From: Paramacrobiotus metropolitanus
Lineage: Eukaryota > Tardigrada > Eutardigrada > Parachela > Macrobiotidae
NCBI RefSeq assembly: GCF_019649055.1
Contig: NW_026570234.1
Span: 62,001 to 126,000, forward strand
Reading direction: 5' to 3'
DNA: 64,000 nucleotides
In this document: one piece after another, positions 46,201 to 57,471 of the stretch
Layout of the letters: the number at the start of each line of letters is the position of its first letter
Numbering within the stretch: position 1 is the stretch's first letter
The notes under the pieces: generated by a model
Seen by the model: only the letters and a program-made list of their open reading frames with translations
Databases searched by the model: none
What the model was told of the DNA's origin: nothing
Position numbers and translations under genes: made by a program

Positions 46201-46652
46201 GCCTGTCATAATATTGTGTTTTAACGGTAAATATTGTATAATTTTAATGATATAACTATATGATCAGCTTTCCGTACGTCACCGATGATCGACCATTGAT
46301 TCTCTGGGTAGACATACTCCATTCCATGCGGACATCCCGTAAGGCATACATCCGAAAAGTTGGTGTTTGAGTGCATAGGCCCGTACAGCCGATATCCTGT
46401 TGTACTACTGTCCATTTCCTTCTGAGTTAATTTTGACGAAACCTCTGCGACACCCGTATCATTGCGGCAACGTATTTTATGCGGTGGCAGCCCATAGAAA
46501 ATTGGCATAAAATCATTAAAAGCTAACGGATGATACTGGATCGCCAACAAAGTAAACTGAATGATCTGAAACGCGCCAGGATTTCCCAAGATACGGAGCA
46601 CGTTATCCAGACTCCGAGAACTGGATCCAGCTCCATGCCCGGCTTCATTCAT
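43259..46652 (-). CDS. SLC22-type organic ion transporter (MFS)
   Basis: Eight exons, read from high to low: 46652-46278, 45638-45578, 45472-45303, 45223-45027, 44761-44522, 44429-44295, 44033-43763, 43612-43259 (1803 bp, 600 aa). Marks of the SLC22/OCT family are a large extracellular loop after the first helix, followed by DLICDKASLVNLA. The MFS motif GWAADKFGRR comes next, then SFYVLIVEWLPPERRRTWG, PESLGWLC and YTSELFPTVIRNNGF. About twelve membrane segments are visible. It probably sits in the plasma membrane and moves organic cations, anions or carnitine; substrate cannot be told from sequence. The acceptor at 44034 was chosen because it alone keeps the frame and joins IASRFGNRVPL as in relatives. 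The gene is convergent with TASP1. Confidence 0.9.
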
Positions 46653-47849
46653 CTTTGCGTATTTTAATTATGTCGGGAACGTGTAATCAGGATTTTAATG
46701 TGGAACAGCCTTTTCGATGGTCGGGACAAGGCAGTTCGACAAAAACGTAACGAAACCTGGTTTTATGATGTCATAAACAGCAACATATCGACATCGACTT
46801 GTATAGCAGTTCTTCACATAATTTTCACACCGGTTTCTCATTTTTCTGCTGCGAAACAATGATTTCAGTTATTACCAGATGATAAATTAGCGTCAACTGA
46901 CAAGATTAAGCCCAGCCTTCCCAGCCGAAGATTTATGGATTTATGAAGTGACACCTAGTGGTGTGTCTGGGTATTATATAGCGCGCAATATGCCTTCCGG
47001 TCAACGTAGCTGCTTGCTTATTACTTTTTATAGTTTCCAACATGTGCATACACCGAACCGATAAGTCTTTTTGATTTTAATTGAAATTGACAATGGCATC
47101 ATTATGCTAAAAGGTTAGCACAACCGCTCTAAAGACACCGACAGAAAGTTTTTGGCTAATTGCTCATTTTTCACCTATGTAACTATGTGCAAGTAGGATG
47201 GAATTTTTAATTGCCAATAAATAGGTTTTTGTTATGCCCACTACAATGCAGATTTGACCGTTTTATGAGGGTGTCTCTTTAATTTGACTCACCACTGAAA
47301 CAGGCACCGACAGATCTGCTAGTCAGTTGTAATAAGGCTGTAAAAATTCTATGATCTGTGCATTACTTGAAATGACTATCAATTTTTGTCAGAAAATGAA
47401 GATTAATTTAAAGAAAACCGCAACTGCTAATCCAATGCGGCAGTGCCAGATAGAAAAATTATTATTTACTCGAAGTTAGTTGTGACCCTTGCTATACATT
47501 GTGGTATCCATCCATATTACCTACATGAAATCTTATGCAAAGTCCCAGACGACAAGAAGTTGAAAACCGTAATTCCGCATCCTCATGTAGTAGCTGAAGT
47601 CACTTTAAACCTGCCATTGATACTCGTATCTCACGATCAATTCTTAGACCGGGTGTAAAATTAATCGTCAAACAATTACGAGTTTAACCATTTATAATAC
47701 CTAAAAAGAGAACTGAAAAATGTTGACTGCCTTAAATAACTGCACTGATAGAGATAAAGGCATTGCCTTTATCTCTATCAGTGCAGTTTTAACGTGCCGA
47801 CCGCCGAAGGCGGGAGCTATCAAGGACTAAAATTATTCAGTAGGTAGAA
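46653..47849. other. Intergenic DNA upstream of SLC22 gene
   Basis: About 1.2 kb, AT-rich, with no supportable exon. It ends at the left terminus of the TIR element and contains a perfect 25-bp-arm hairpin at 47738-47788. Confidence 0.6.
47738..47788. repeat. Perfect 25-bp-arm hairpin
   Basis: The arms 47738-47762 and 47764-47788 are exactly complementary around one central base. It lies 61 bp left of the TIR element. It could be a foldback insertion, a very short palindromic element or a hairpin RNA source. No coding frame covers it convincingly. Confidence 0.85.
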
Positions 47850-49355
47850 TATGGCGAGCGGCTGGGGTAAAAAGGCAGTTACTTTAATTTTGATCGTTCT
47901 ATTCGAAACTTCACTTTCCTTTCTTCGTTTTCTTCACTTTTTTTAATTTTCTTCACTTTTTTCATTTTATTACTTTTGTCACTTTCTTCACTTCCTTCAC
48001 TTCCTTCACTTCTTCACTTCTTTCCCTTTCTTCGCTTCACCTATTTCAATTAATACGTACATTTTCTTCTTTTTTTAGTTTTTCGCTGTTTCTCTTTCTT
48101 ACGTATTGGCTGTTGCTCCTGTGCGATATGTAGTGTACTGTAACTAAAGCAAAGTGAGTTGCTCAGAATGAGTTAAGTACAGAAACCTTGGTACAACATG
48201 CAGCAGTACATAAACATCTTGCAAAAGTGCAACACGTAACAGTACGTGCACTAACATAAACAATAACATTTTAAAATTCTGAAATTTTTGCAAAAAGTTA
48301 ATTTTCACACTATATGATTCTTGACATGGAAGAAGTCGACGACGGAATAGAGCTCACTTTCAGTTTCCGTTCCTTGGATGAAATACTTACCTGTCGGAAT
48401 TAAATTCCTGATGCCATTCAAAAGTTTGCGACGAGTTTCACTCACGATGGCTCGGTATTTAATTTACAGGCAGCCATTCTCATCCCTGGCTGCCTGTATG
48501 AGAATTATTAAAATTAATCTCATCCCATTAAAAATTCTGGACAGTTGAGAACAAGTAATATCGTAATTAACTAATAATCTCTTCCGAATTTCTTTTAAAT
48601 ACTAGCTTTTTCCCCAAAGAGATCAATGCACTTGGCAATCACATTCTTTGCAAGGTGCCATTTAACAAACAGGTGGTAGGTCTCTGGGAGGTTGCTCTTA
48701 TTTTGAGGTATACGAAAACTGATAGCGCAGAATTCTTTTGTTAGCCAGTAACGAATACCTTGTTGTCTGTTATTAGCTTTGAAAAAGTTTGCACCAAAAC
48801 ATCTGTTGCTGGATTTTTTATGGATGTCGTTATAAAATCGTTATTAAATGACCGCTACCCCCTTCCACTGACCATGGCGAGCACCGCCCGCTTAACTCGA
48901 TGCTATTACTGGCACATAAAAAGGCAACTGTTTTAGCATTTTTATATCCGCAAGAAAAAGTTACTACACTGGAAAAGTAAGAAAAAGAAAACGACATATT
49001 TTATAATTTATTTCCAAAATCGCCCGAACTTGCCGAAACAGGGCTTTATATCCTTGAAGTGCCGGTATCTGGTGTAAGTACTTTACCTGTTGAAATAATA
49101 TTCTGTCCATTCGCAAAACTAGTTATAAATTATAATCATAAAAGTATGCAAAAAATACGGCTGATATGTACGGATCGTTATTTATAATGAAGTAAGTGAA
49201 CAAAGTGAAGGAAGTGAAGGAAGTGAAGTAAATGAAGAAAGTGAAGTAAGTGAAGAAAGTACAAAAAGTGAACAAATCAAAGAAAGGAAAGTGAAGTCTC
49301 GAATAGAACGATCAAAATGCAAGTAACTGCCTTTTTACCCCAGCCGCTCGCCATA
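47850..49355. mobile_element. Non-autonomous TIR DNA transposon (MITE-like, 1.5 kb)
   Basis: The left end at 47850 (TATGGCGAGCGGCTGGGG) is repeated in inverted orientation at the right end (49355). The two are about 95% identical for about 76 bp, with three mismatches. Inside the TIRs, CTTCACTT-type repeats (about 47930-48050) are mirrored by AAGTGAAG repeats (about 49195-49295), extending the inverted structure. A 6-bp direct repeat GTAGAA flanks the element (47844-47849 and 49356-49361). Shifting the boundary one base gives an 8-bp flank with one mismatch, so hAT-like and other 6-8-bp superfamilies both remain possible. No transposase frame is present, so it must have been moved in trans. 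It sits about 150 bp upstream of the DCN1-like start codon. Confidence 0.85.
48466..48499. repeat. Inverted repeat inside the TIR element
   Basis: Perfect 12-bp arms TACAGGCAGCCA (48466-48477) and complement (48488-48499) with a 10-base loop, internal to the transposon-like element. Confidence 0.6.
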
Positions 49356-49501
49356 GTAGAATGGTAGATTTCCAGTTCAGTTATCTCCAGAAGTACTTTC
49401 CAGAATTTTCGTGGCTTGTCATTGTGAGGTACTCTTTTTGCTATATTTTGTGTTTTGCTTGTAATATTTGCGCGATTCGTATGTTAGAGAATCCATTAGC
49501 C

Positions 49502-52485
49502 ATGAGCAAGCTTACGAAAGAGCAGAAAGACAAACTAAAACAGTAAGTGCATGTCTGGTGCATTGCCCTTATCATCTTGTGTATTTCGGACGGTGTGTTA
49601 TGACTCGGAAGCAATAAACGATTAAACCTGCTAGGTTCCTCCAGTTGACGGAAACGGGAGAAGCTACTGCCCAGAACTGTTTAATACAGTACAACTGGCG
49701 TTTGGAGAATGCGGTGGATGCCTACTTCACGAATCCCTCACGGTTCTTCATGGCGGAAAAGAAGCCCGTGGCGGACCGGAAGAAAATTGATGCTTTGTTT
49801 CACAAGTACAAAGAAGTGGATCGTGATCGGGGCGAAGAACGGATCCTGGTGAATGGGATGATTAAGCTGCTAGGTGATCTGGGCTTACGACCGGATGACA
49901 TCAAGACGCTGATTCTGGCGTGGAAGTGCGAGGCCAAGACTCAGTGCGAATTCAGGTGAGTTCTTGCATGGAATACTGAATTTCCCCATGGATTACTAAC
50001 GTTTATTCATATTTTTTTAAATATTTTGCTGCCTAGTTCACGGGAAAATATTCATCGTGATTTAGGTGTACTGTGTGAATTTCGTTGCTCGGTGCTGATG
50101 TGCTTTTAATTTGGTCTTTAATTTGCTTTTGAGTTTTGGCTTTTGTAGTCATGACGAATTCACGCGTGGTTTATTGGACCTGGGCGCAGATGCTCCGGAT
50201 AGAATCGTGCAGAAACTCCAGGCAGTCGAAAGTGAATTGTCCAATCTGCAGAAAATGCGTGAACTGTATAACTTCGCGTACGATTGTAAGTGCTGAAACT
50301 TTCACATTTTATCGGTTATTTTATTGGTTCACGCCTTACGGTGTACGAAGAAAAAATTTTGGTTTAGTTTTTTGAAAAGGATTTTGTGGTGGTTTTTTTA
50401 TATTTATACTGTGCCCTTGTGAAAAGTACACTAGGGAGGATTTCGGATTATTCATTTACCGTGCACCATATTTAGTGATATTATGCATTTACTAACGTAT
50501 TTGAATTTTGGATTTTGTTTCTTTATGCATGAGTACTTATTTTTTGGATCACAAACTGCTTCAGAGGTAATCTCGCCGAAATTATTGTATTGCGTGCGAG
50601 TCTTTGAATATTGATATACTTTTTCAAATTTGAATCGACCATGTCGGCATTATTTCCGATATGCTTTTGTTCAAGGCCGTACGTAATATCGCGCTTTAAA
50701 CACTTTCTTGTAATTTTAGATGCCCAGCAGTCTTCGACACAGAAAAACTTGGACCACGACGTCGCCGTTGCTTATTGGCGCATATTACTGACTGGACGGT
50801 TCGCTCTTCTGGAACAATGGCTGCAGTTTCTTAAGGTAAGGCAGCTTTTATGGTGAGATTGATAGAACTGAAGTGTGTTGATCGGCACTTGAAAGAGAAT
50901 CAACGTCACTAAATAGACATGTTTTCTGTCAAAGGATGTGTTGTGCGGATAACAATTTGCAGTAACAACTTTAATCCATGTTGTCGTGTGTCGGAAATCG
51001 AAGCCGTAGCGCTTAGGGCAGACTTAATATCTCACTATTGTATCGTTCGGTAAATGACAGAGGATAAGACCGTAATTGTAGTGGGCACGGAATAGGTTCT
51101 TTAGTTCTGCCTTTTCAAATTTCTGACAAAAGCCCTGGATTTAGAGAATATTGAATAAATGATTCGACTTGTGTAAGGTATAAATTTCAGCTAATTTTGG
51201 TCGAAGGCTTTTTAATACTTGCTACTTAATCCTCAGTTCAATAGCACCATGAGAAACGGCGTTTACAGTTCTAAATGCCACATAATAATTTTATATCGGA
51301 CCAACATTTCAGTGCTTACTGCTTATGTAAATTTCAAGGTTACAAATAGTTTTTCAGATAGTTTTTCGAATTTAATCGTGAAAAATATTGGTTTTTTGTT
51401 GTTGGTTTGTTGCATTAACTGATCAAGCGCAAAGTAATTTTGAATTTTAAGGAGTTTTGATTAAGGACAGGTTATGAGGTTTACGTTATGCTCAGACAAA
51501 TTGGTAGATCTGGACATTTTGGAATATAAGTCAGGTATATGCTACGACGTTAACGCTACACTTTTACTGACAGAGAAATATATCGGTGATCAGGTGTGAA
51601 GAAGTTTATAGCAAATTTTTTATGGTCGGATTTTGACAGGAAGAAAGTCCTGAGACTGCATAATGTACTAGTCTAACATTTCTTTGTCGAATTTCCATGG
51701 CACACTGCTGTAAGATTACAGCACAAAATCTGCACAGTGTTGCCATACAGTTTCCACAATGTCCAGAAGCTGGATGTTCTCAGTTCGAGTCTGTCATACT
51801 TACACGATTTACAGTCACTGTGGCAGTCATAATATGTCCGTCAAGCATTACAGTTCTGTTGTTCCACATCTGCGTTTGATTTTGCGTCACAAAATTTCAT
51901 TTGCACACTGGAAGAGGTCAATTTTGTGCGCTAGTTTTTTGACAGATCCCATTGTCTGTCTATGCACATGGTTTAAGGCTTGGCTGAGCCTATTGATTAG
52001 AAAAGAGCCGCAGTTGAGTCTACCAAGCAGAAATATGTTCCAATTCATCCATAACTTGATTGTCAGCCAAACCGGGAATTTTCCCGCATTTGTACGATTC
52101 ATAGGCGCTGTGTGTGAGAATTGCATAATCGCGCCAGTTGATCGATGAGCTATGGGCTTTGCGGCGCATTTGTGTATGATTTTTTCCTGTCGCGGTCATT
52201 AATTAGACTAGTGACGCTATCCCTCGAGACACTTGATTTAGTCCAGTACTTAACTTCCGGTTGATGTTTTTCTTCCACTAGGAGTGCAACCATACCCGAT
52301 CTGTGCCGCGTGATACCTGGAACTTGTTGTTTGACTTTGTGGCCAGTGTCAACGCGGATTTGAATAAATACGATAAGGATGGCGCCTGGCCGGTGTTAAT
52401 TGATGAATTTGTTGATTGGGTCCGGCCCAAAACGCCCTACGCAGTCCAGCCCGGGGCACGCGGAGAGGACGCGATGGAATATTGA
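49502..52485 (+). CDS. DCUN1D: DCN1-like protein, cullin neddylation co-E3
   Basis: Five exons: 49502-49542, 49635-49955, 50149-50285, 50720-50835, 52282-52485 (819 bp, 272 aa). The N-terminus [15 protein letters not shown] and the stretch [15 protein letters not shown] form the UBA-like domain. [48 protein letters not shown] and [10 protein letters not shown] form the PONY/DCUN1 domain, with [17 protein letters not shown] near the end. DCUN1D proteins bind cullins and the E2 UBC12 and speed NEDD8 attachment. The layout matches the DCUN1D1/2 type. The start was placed at the first Met aligned with relatives; upstream in-frame Mets at 49481 and 49361 would add non-conserved residues. The last intron is 1.45 kb. 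A transposon-like element ends 146 bp upstream. Confidence 0.93.
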
Positions 52486-52958
52486 ATTTTTAAAAGAGAC
52501 ACATCGTTTTCTTTATAAGTCTTTCTGTTCGGATTTGGTTGATGGTGTACGTATTGATGAACTGGTTCATGATATGTAGGACATCTTTCTGGCTATGAGA
52601 ATGTCAGCCGTTAACAAGGGATTGCTGGGTATTTGTATGCATTTAATTGGTGCAAGCGTTTAGAAGGTTTTATTTTGTTAGATTGGGGATTACGGTATAT
52701 ACCCGGATAACCCAAAATAATTTTTTTCACTCTAGAAGGAACACGAACCATTCAGCGAAGCTTTACGTGCTTTATAAGTCACAAACTGTTTACACTTTTT
52801 CTTGGTTCATGGTTTTTTGAGAGGTGATGTCTTCCCACTAGTAAGGAACTGTTTAACACCTCTTCACAAGACACAAATAATTACTTAAACATCCCAAAAA
52901 ATGCCGTAGAAGGATCATTATCTTTGAATTTGCTTTTAGGTCTATACAATTTGGTATG
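52486..52958. other. Convergent spacer between DCN1-like and GPCR genes
   Basis: About 470 bp separating two stop codons on opposite strands. It presumably contains both 3' untranslated regions. No repeat or exon seen. Confidence 0.6.
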
Positions 52959-55937
52959 TCATAGAAAACGTGTTTTAAACACTCGTTGTCCTTCCCGGTA
53001 ACTGATAACTTCGCGGGTTCCAGCGCAGCTGTCCCAGTTGAAGGAACGATAATCCTGATGCGGAGAAAGCCGGTGCAGATCATCAGCAACCGATGGGTTT
53101 CCTTTAAAGCGCACGATCAGTCCACGAATCTGTACGATTTCGTGTTTGTCTTTTCGCGGCAGACAGCACAAAAGGAAGTGGTACATAAGCTTGGCTTGAT
53201 TTCGATACGTGCTGTTCCAGCAGCAGTAGATGTACGGATTATAACAAACCTAAAATTCCCGTTATTTTTGAGTCTTCGAATAACATTCATAAGTAAAGCG
53301 TTTATTATTCACCAAACCATAAGGTCATCAAGCATTTCTATATATGACTCTTGTTTTTGTTTACGTATTTCGCTATTGCTGCTTCTCTGTACTATCAAAA
53401 CTAGCTAACCATTATTTTTTATTACAGGTTTATTAATTTTTTATATGAGATTCAGATGAATAACAGACTTTACAGTTGAACTATATCTTAAAGACGCACT
53501 TGGAAGGTGCACATATACTCTGTACATTCATAATTCATATGTTGTATAAATACTGTAATCTTGATCTAGAAAAAGGAGGGAGATAGTTTGCTTGTGGAGT
53601 TTGAGGTCACAGTTTTGAGTTTCTGCGTAGTGCTCAGAACGATAGTTTTAATTAACTGGTCAGTGGTCACTCAAACTCAGATACAGTGTAATGTTATTAA
53701 CCATAATTAAATACGAATATTTTGTACTACACGATACGCTGCATACATCTGTTTTCCGTGCAGTACGAGTACTATTTTCTTACACTGCTCATGGCCAACC
53801 AATGAAACAGCAGAAAAACGTAGAGATTATGGACGGAAGATCCGTTGTCGTCGGTGCCGAAATCCCGGGTAAGATGGTAAAGGGAAATGGGAAGCCAGGT
53901 TAAGGCGAACACCGACACCACCAGCATCTGCAAGCAGATGAAATATCCTGCACCAGAATGCTTGCCGATCCCCTTTCGGCGAACTAGATTCAGAGGGTTT
54001 TCCTCACGAAATAAGATTAAAGATTTGCGGCTTACCAGCATCTTAATGGAGCGCTGCCGGTTTCTCACTATAACGCCTTTGTTCTGGATCGTTGGTTGGT
54101 AATCGCCAGCGTGATCAGCCCTAGACAGCATTTAAAGATATGACGTGGCGCTAGATTTATTTAATCACGTGTATAATGGGACAGGACCAGAATTACTCAT
54201 GATTTCCGCTACAGAAATGGGAAATTCTGACAGTCTTAATGTTAGGTATAATCAAGAGTAAAATTAGCCAATGAGCGTGTTCACAGGAAATGGACAGTAA
54301 TCATCGGATACTATGGCATTTAATTGGCGGTCTGGTCGGTTGACACACCGTAAAAATGGTTGACACACCGTAAAAAGGCGTACACCATACTCGTATATCG
54401 TGTCACTGGGACAATTTTTTAAGAAATGTGTTCTTTTCCAGCAGCACTGTACACAATTTATCGTCGAACAAAATTAAATTTCAATGAAGCTAATCGAATA
54501 ATTTAGATTTCCTTTCGATAGCTTTTAGCTTACTTGTTGGTCAGAAGTTGATGAGTAAACCATAATTTTCTAGAAATCTTTGCATAGCATATTCCGGTGA
54601 TGGTAAGCGGAATGCAGAATTGTAAGATAAATGTGATTAGCGATAGATACTGGCGCAGTATGTGTCCAGGAGCCGGAAACAACGCCACACACCTGTGCAT
54701 AATTCAATCACACTGTTAGCTCATTATTTCGCTTTATCGATTAAAAAATTTTATTCTGTGACTGGAAAAAAAGGTGACTACTGCGTTTGCACGTTTGACT
54801 GCACAAAAAGTGATTACCTTGTAGACGTCTGGAAGGATATAGTGGTGATGGTTTCATGTACCAAAACATAGGGTACAGCGGCACCCATAGAAAACGCCCA
54901 AACGCACCCGACCAGTATAATTCCAGTTTTCATCTGCATCCGTGGTCGCAGTGGGTAAACGGTCACAATGAGACTGAAACAGGAAGAATAATGTAAGCCT
55001 TCCCGCAGACCTTGTAAAATATTATCTTGACTTTTTTGCACAGTCAGAATTTTTGGTTAAGAAAGTAACAAACGATTCATTGTTTTTTGTGTTGACAAGT
55101 GGCCGCTGACTACGAGTAGACAGATGTATAACAGAAGAATTGATTATCCAATTATTGTTTACGATTTTAACCTTTATTGCGACGTTTTGAGCGACCTACG
55201 TAATTTTACTTATAAATATAACTAAGCAGCCTAAATATCTTGTTTGTGATTTGTATGCTCCGCATTCTGCAATTTATAATAATTAACTAAGAAGTATTAT
55301 CAGTTTTATAAAGCAGTATTTGTTATCATTCTTATACTACTGATTTTCGGTTAGTAGAAGTATGAACAGTATCAAGGTGTGCTCGACAATGAACACTGGT
55401 TGCACTACTTAATTACCGATCGACCGCAATGCAGACCATCGTCCAGCTGGAGCAGTATACCGCCGTAACTTGCACAAACGGAATCAGTCGGCACATGACG
55501 GAACCAAACGGCCATTCATCCAACAAAACACGTGCCAGATTAAACGGAATATTCAAGATGGTGATCATAATGTCGGAGATTGCCACATTTAGAATGAAGA
55601 TATTCGTCACAGTGTGCATCCGGCGCATCCGCAAGATAACCACCACAACCAATACATTGCCCAAAAGAGAAGCCAAGATAACGATCAAATAGGCACTTAA
55701 CAGCACGGCAATGCCGCTGTTTTGCAGCTGCACCGGAAATGGCCAGTCGGACAATTCCAGCATATCTTCACGTGTCCATTCCGCTGAATGGTTAATACGT
55801 TCCAGCAACTGATCCAAATCGAGAATTCCGTCATCGTCTGGGTTATCAATCCCGCGAATATCGTATGCACCATGATTTTTTGTCATGAAATCTTTTAGTT
55901 GTTGCAACAGATCCGCAGCCGAAGAGTTTGCCATCAT
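52959..55937 (-). CDS. Rhodopsin-class neuropeptide-type GPCR
   Basis: Five exons, read from high to low: 55937-55417, 54973-54818, 54692-54534, 54120-53784, 53249-52959 (1464 bp, 487 aa). A roughly 75-residue acidic, N-glycosylatable N-terminus (NSS, NHS) precedes TM1 with GNVLVVVVI. TM2 holds NVAISDIMITI, and TM3 ends in CIAVDRLIV. Also visible are WPFGSVMC with the extracellular disulfide cysteine, TM5, TM6 with ALTWLPISLYHL, and TM7 with CYNPYIYCCWNSTYR. The tail carries CC palmitoylation candidates. The DEWPFG loop and PLRPRM are typical of NPY/RYamide/NPFF-like peptide receptors; the ligand is not assignable. The motif at the end of TM3 is DRL rather than DRY. Confidence 0.88.
54339..54378. 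repeat. 20-bp tandem duplication in GPCR intron
   Basis: Two head-to-tail units starting GGTTGACACACCG at 54339 and 54359, differing only in the last base, in the intron between GPCR exons 3 and 4. Confidence 0.75.
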
Positions 55938-57471
55938 ATAAACAGTTAAAAATATACTGTTTCACAGCTAAAATTACTATTGGTCAATCAATTTTCATTA
56001 GCGGGAACTCAAATAAACAGTAAATTCCAGTGTTTGAGATTCAAGCGGAACACGCAAACATAATTTGTTTAGCTAATAATGGAATAATTTCTACCGATGA
56101 AGTGACCAAGGCTGACCGGCAGTATTAATGGAAAATGCCGTGATCAGGCGTAGAAAACCAGAAACCCAGTTTATGACAGACTGGAGCCGCACCGGTATTT
56201 ATATACATAAAGCAAAGCCACACAGCCGACCGATCCCGTTCCGCCGGGGTTGAAATCCCGTCAATCTTAGAGCTGGACTTCCGGCGTTCGACTCTAATGT
56301 AGAAGGCGGGGCTTCGCAGATCCGCGTATTAAGCATATTCGTAGCGCTTCCATTCACAAGGATTACAGTGGATATACTTATTCTTGATATAGTACGGTTA
56401 CACATACAACGGGCCACTGAGAAGGGATAGTTGATACTTAAGGCTATGCTAATCTAATTTTGAGCTGCTTCCGCGTTAAGTATGTTTGCATTATAACATA
56501 GCGCGGTTTGCTGTATCATGTAATTCCTGGTCGACGTACTTCACCGCCGAGCGACCATTGTCAGGCACACGCTCTTCTCCCATACAGTACTCCCGGGGAT
56601 GTCACATGTTATTATAAGTGGAAAAATGATCTAAACAAACTAATCACATCTGATGATAATAGTCGGGCACAGCTGGAATTCCATAAGTGCTCTGCCTCTC
56701 CAGGCTGTTTTCCGGGTCGCAGGAACACCGCTGCTAGACAGTAACGGTTTCCGACAAACCTAATGTCCAAGGTTTATATGGTACACGCTTCTAGGAGTTA
56801 CATGAGAATTAATGGATTTTTGATGCTAGCACATTTCTAGACTAATTGTCCATCTGACGCAGATATCAACCTTTGTGGAGATTTCTTCTACCTTAATTTG
56901 CGGTGCAATATTATATCGCATAAATTATGTCCGGAGCCACAGGCTGCCAGTACAACAACCCTGGTTTTGATTTTTGTTAATCAGAAAACATTTGAAGGAT
57001 GGTGTCAATCTGCGGCTATCATAAGTCGGTCTACTCGTTACCGGTATAAATCTTTTACCCGTTTGTAAAGAGTTCAAACTTCAAAGGTGTGCAAGCAAAA
57101 AACAGTTTTATATCATTGATTATAAGAATAAGTAAGCTCAACCTTTACTCGTAGCGTTATTATTACTGCGCGTAAAGGTGATAAAGCTATGCATTTTCAT
57201 CCTACTGTTTGCTTCTTTTATTATCTGTGTGTTAGCGAAATGACTCTTAGATTTGTCAGAACAACTACGAATAAAAAATGCCATGAAAAACTGAAACCAC
57301 GTGTGTCGATGTAACCGGTCCCTCCAACTCGATTTGTCGATTTATAAATTTGGTAACATAACGCAACTTATTCCCTTGTACAATACACCGGCACGCAAAT
57401 CATCGGCATCCAAGTAGTTTAACGAAAACGAAGACATGAATTACCACTGTAAATGCTCTACCGTAAAACAA
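55938..57471. other. Intergenic DNA between GPCR and KIF3A
   Basis: About 1.5 kb; should hold the GPCR promoter and the KIF3A 3' end. A GC-richer patch at about 56190-56310 contains a small stem-loop resembling a tRNA T-arm, but no tRNA cloverleaf could be drawn. One TACTCGTA lies at 57146. Confidence 0.6.

Noticed and set aside
47930..48060. CTTCACTT-rich tract as an independent microsatellite
   Set aside because: It is mirrored in inverse orientation near 49195-49295, so it belongs to the TIR element.
49361..49501. Upstream in-frame Met codons of the DCN1-like gene
   Set aside because: The added residues are hydrophobic, not conserved in DCUN1D proteins, and begin at the transposon target-site duplication.
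56190..56310. tRNA-like T-arm (GGG-7-base loop-CCC)
   Set aside because: No acceptor, D or anticodon stems could be paired around it.
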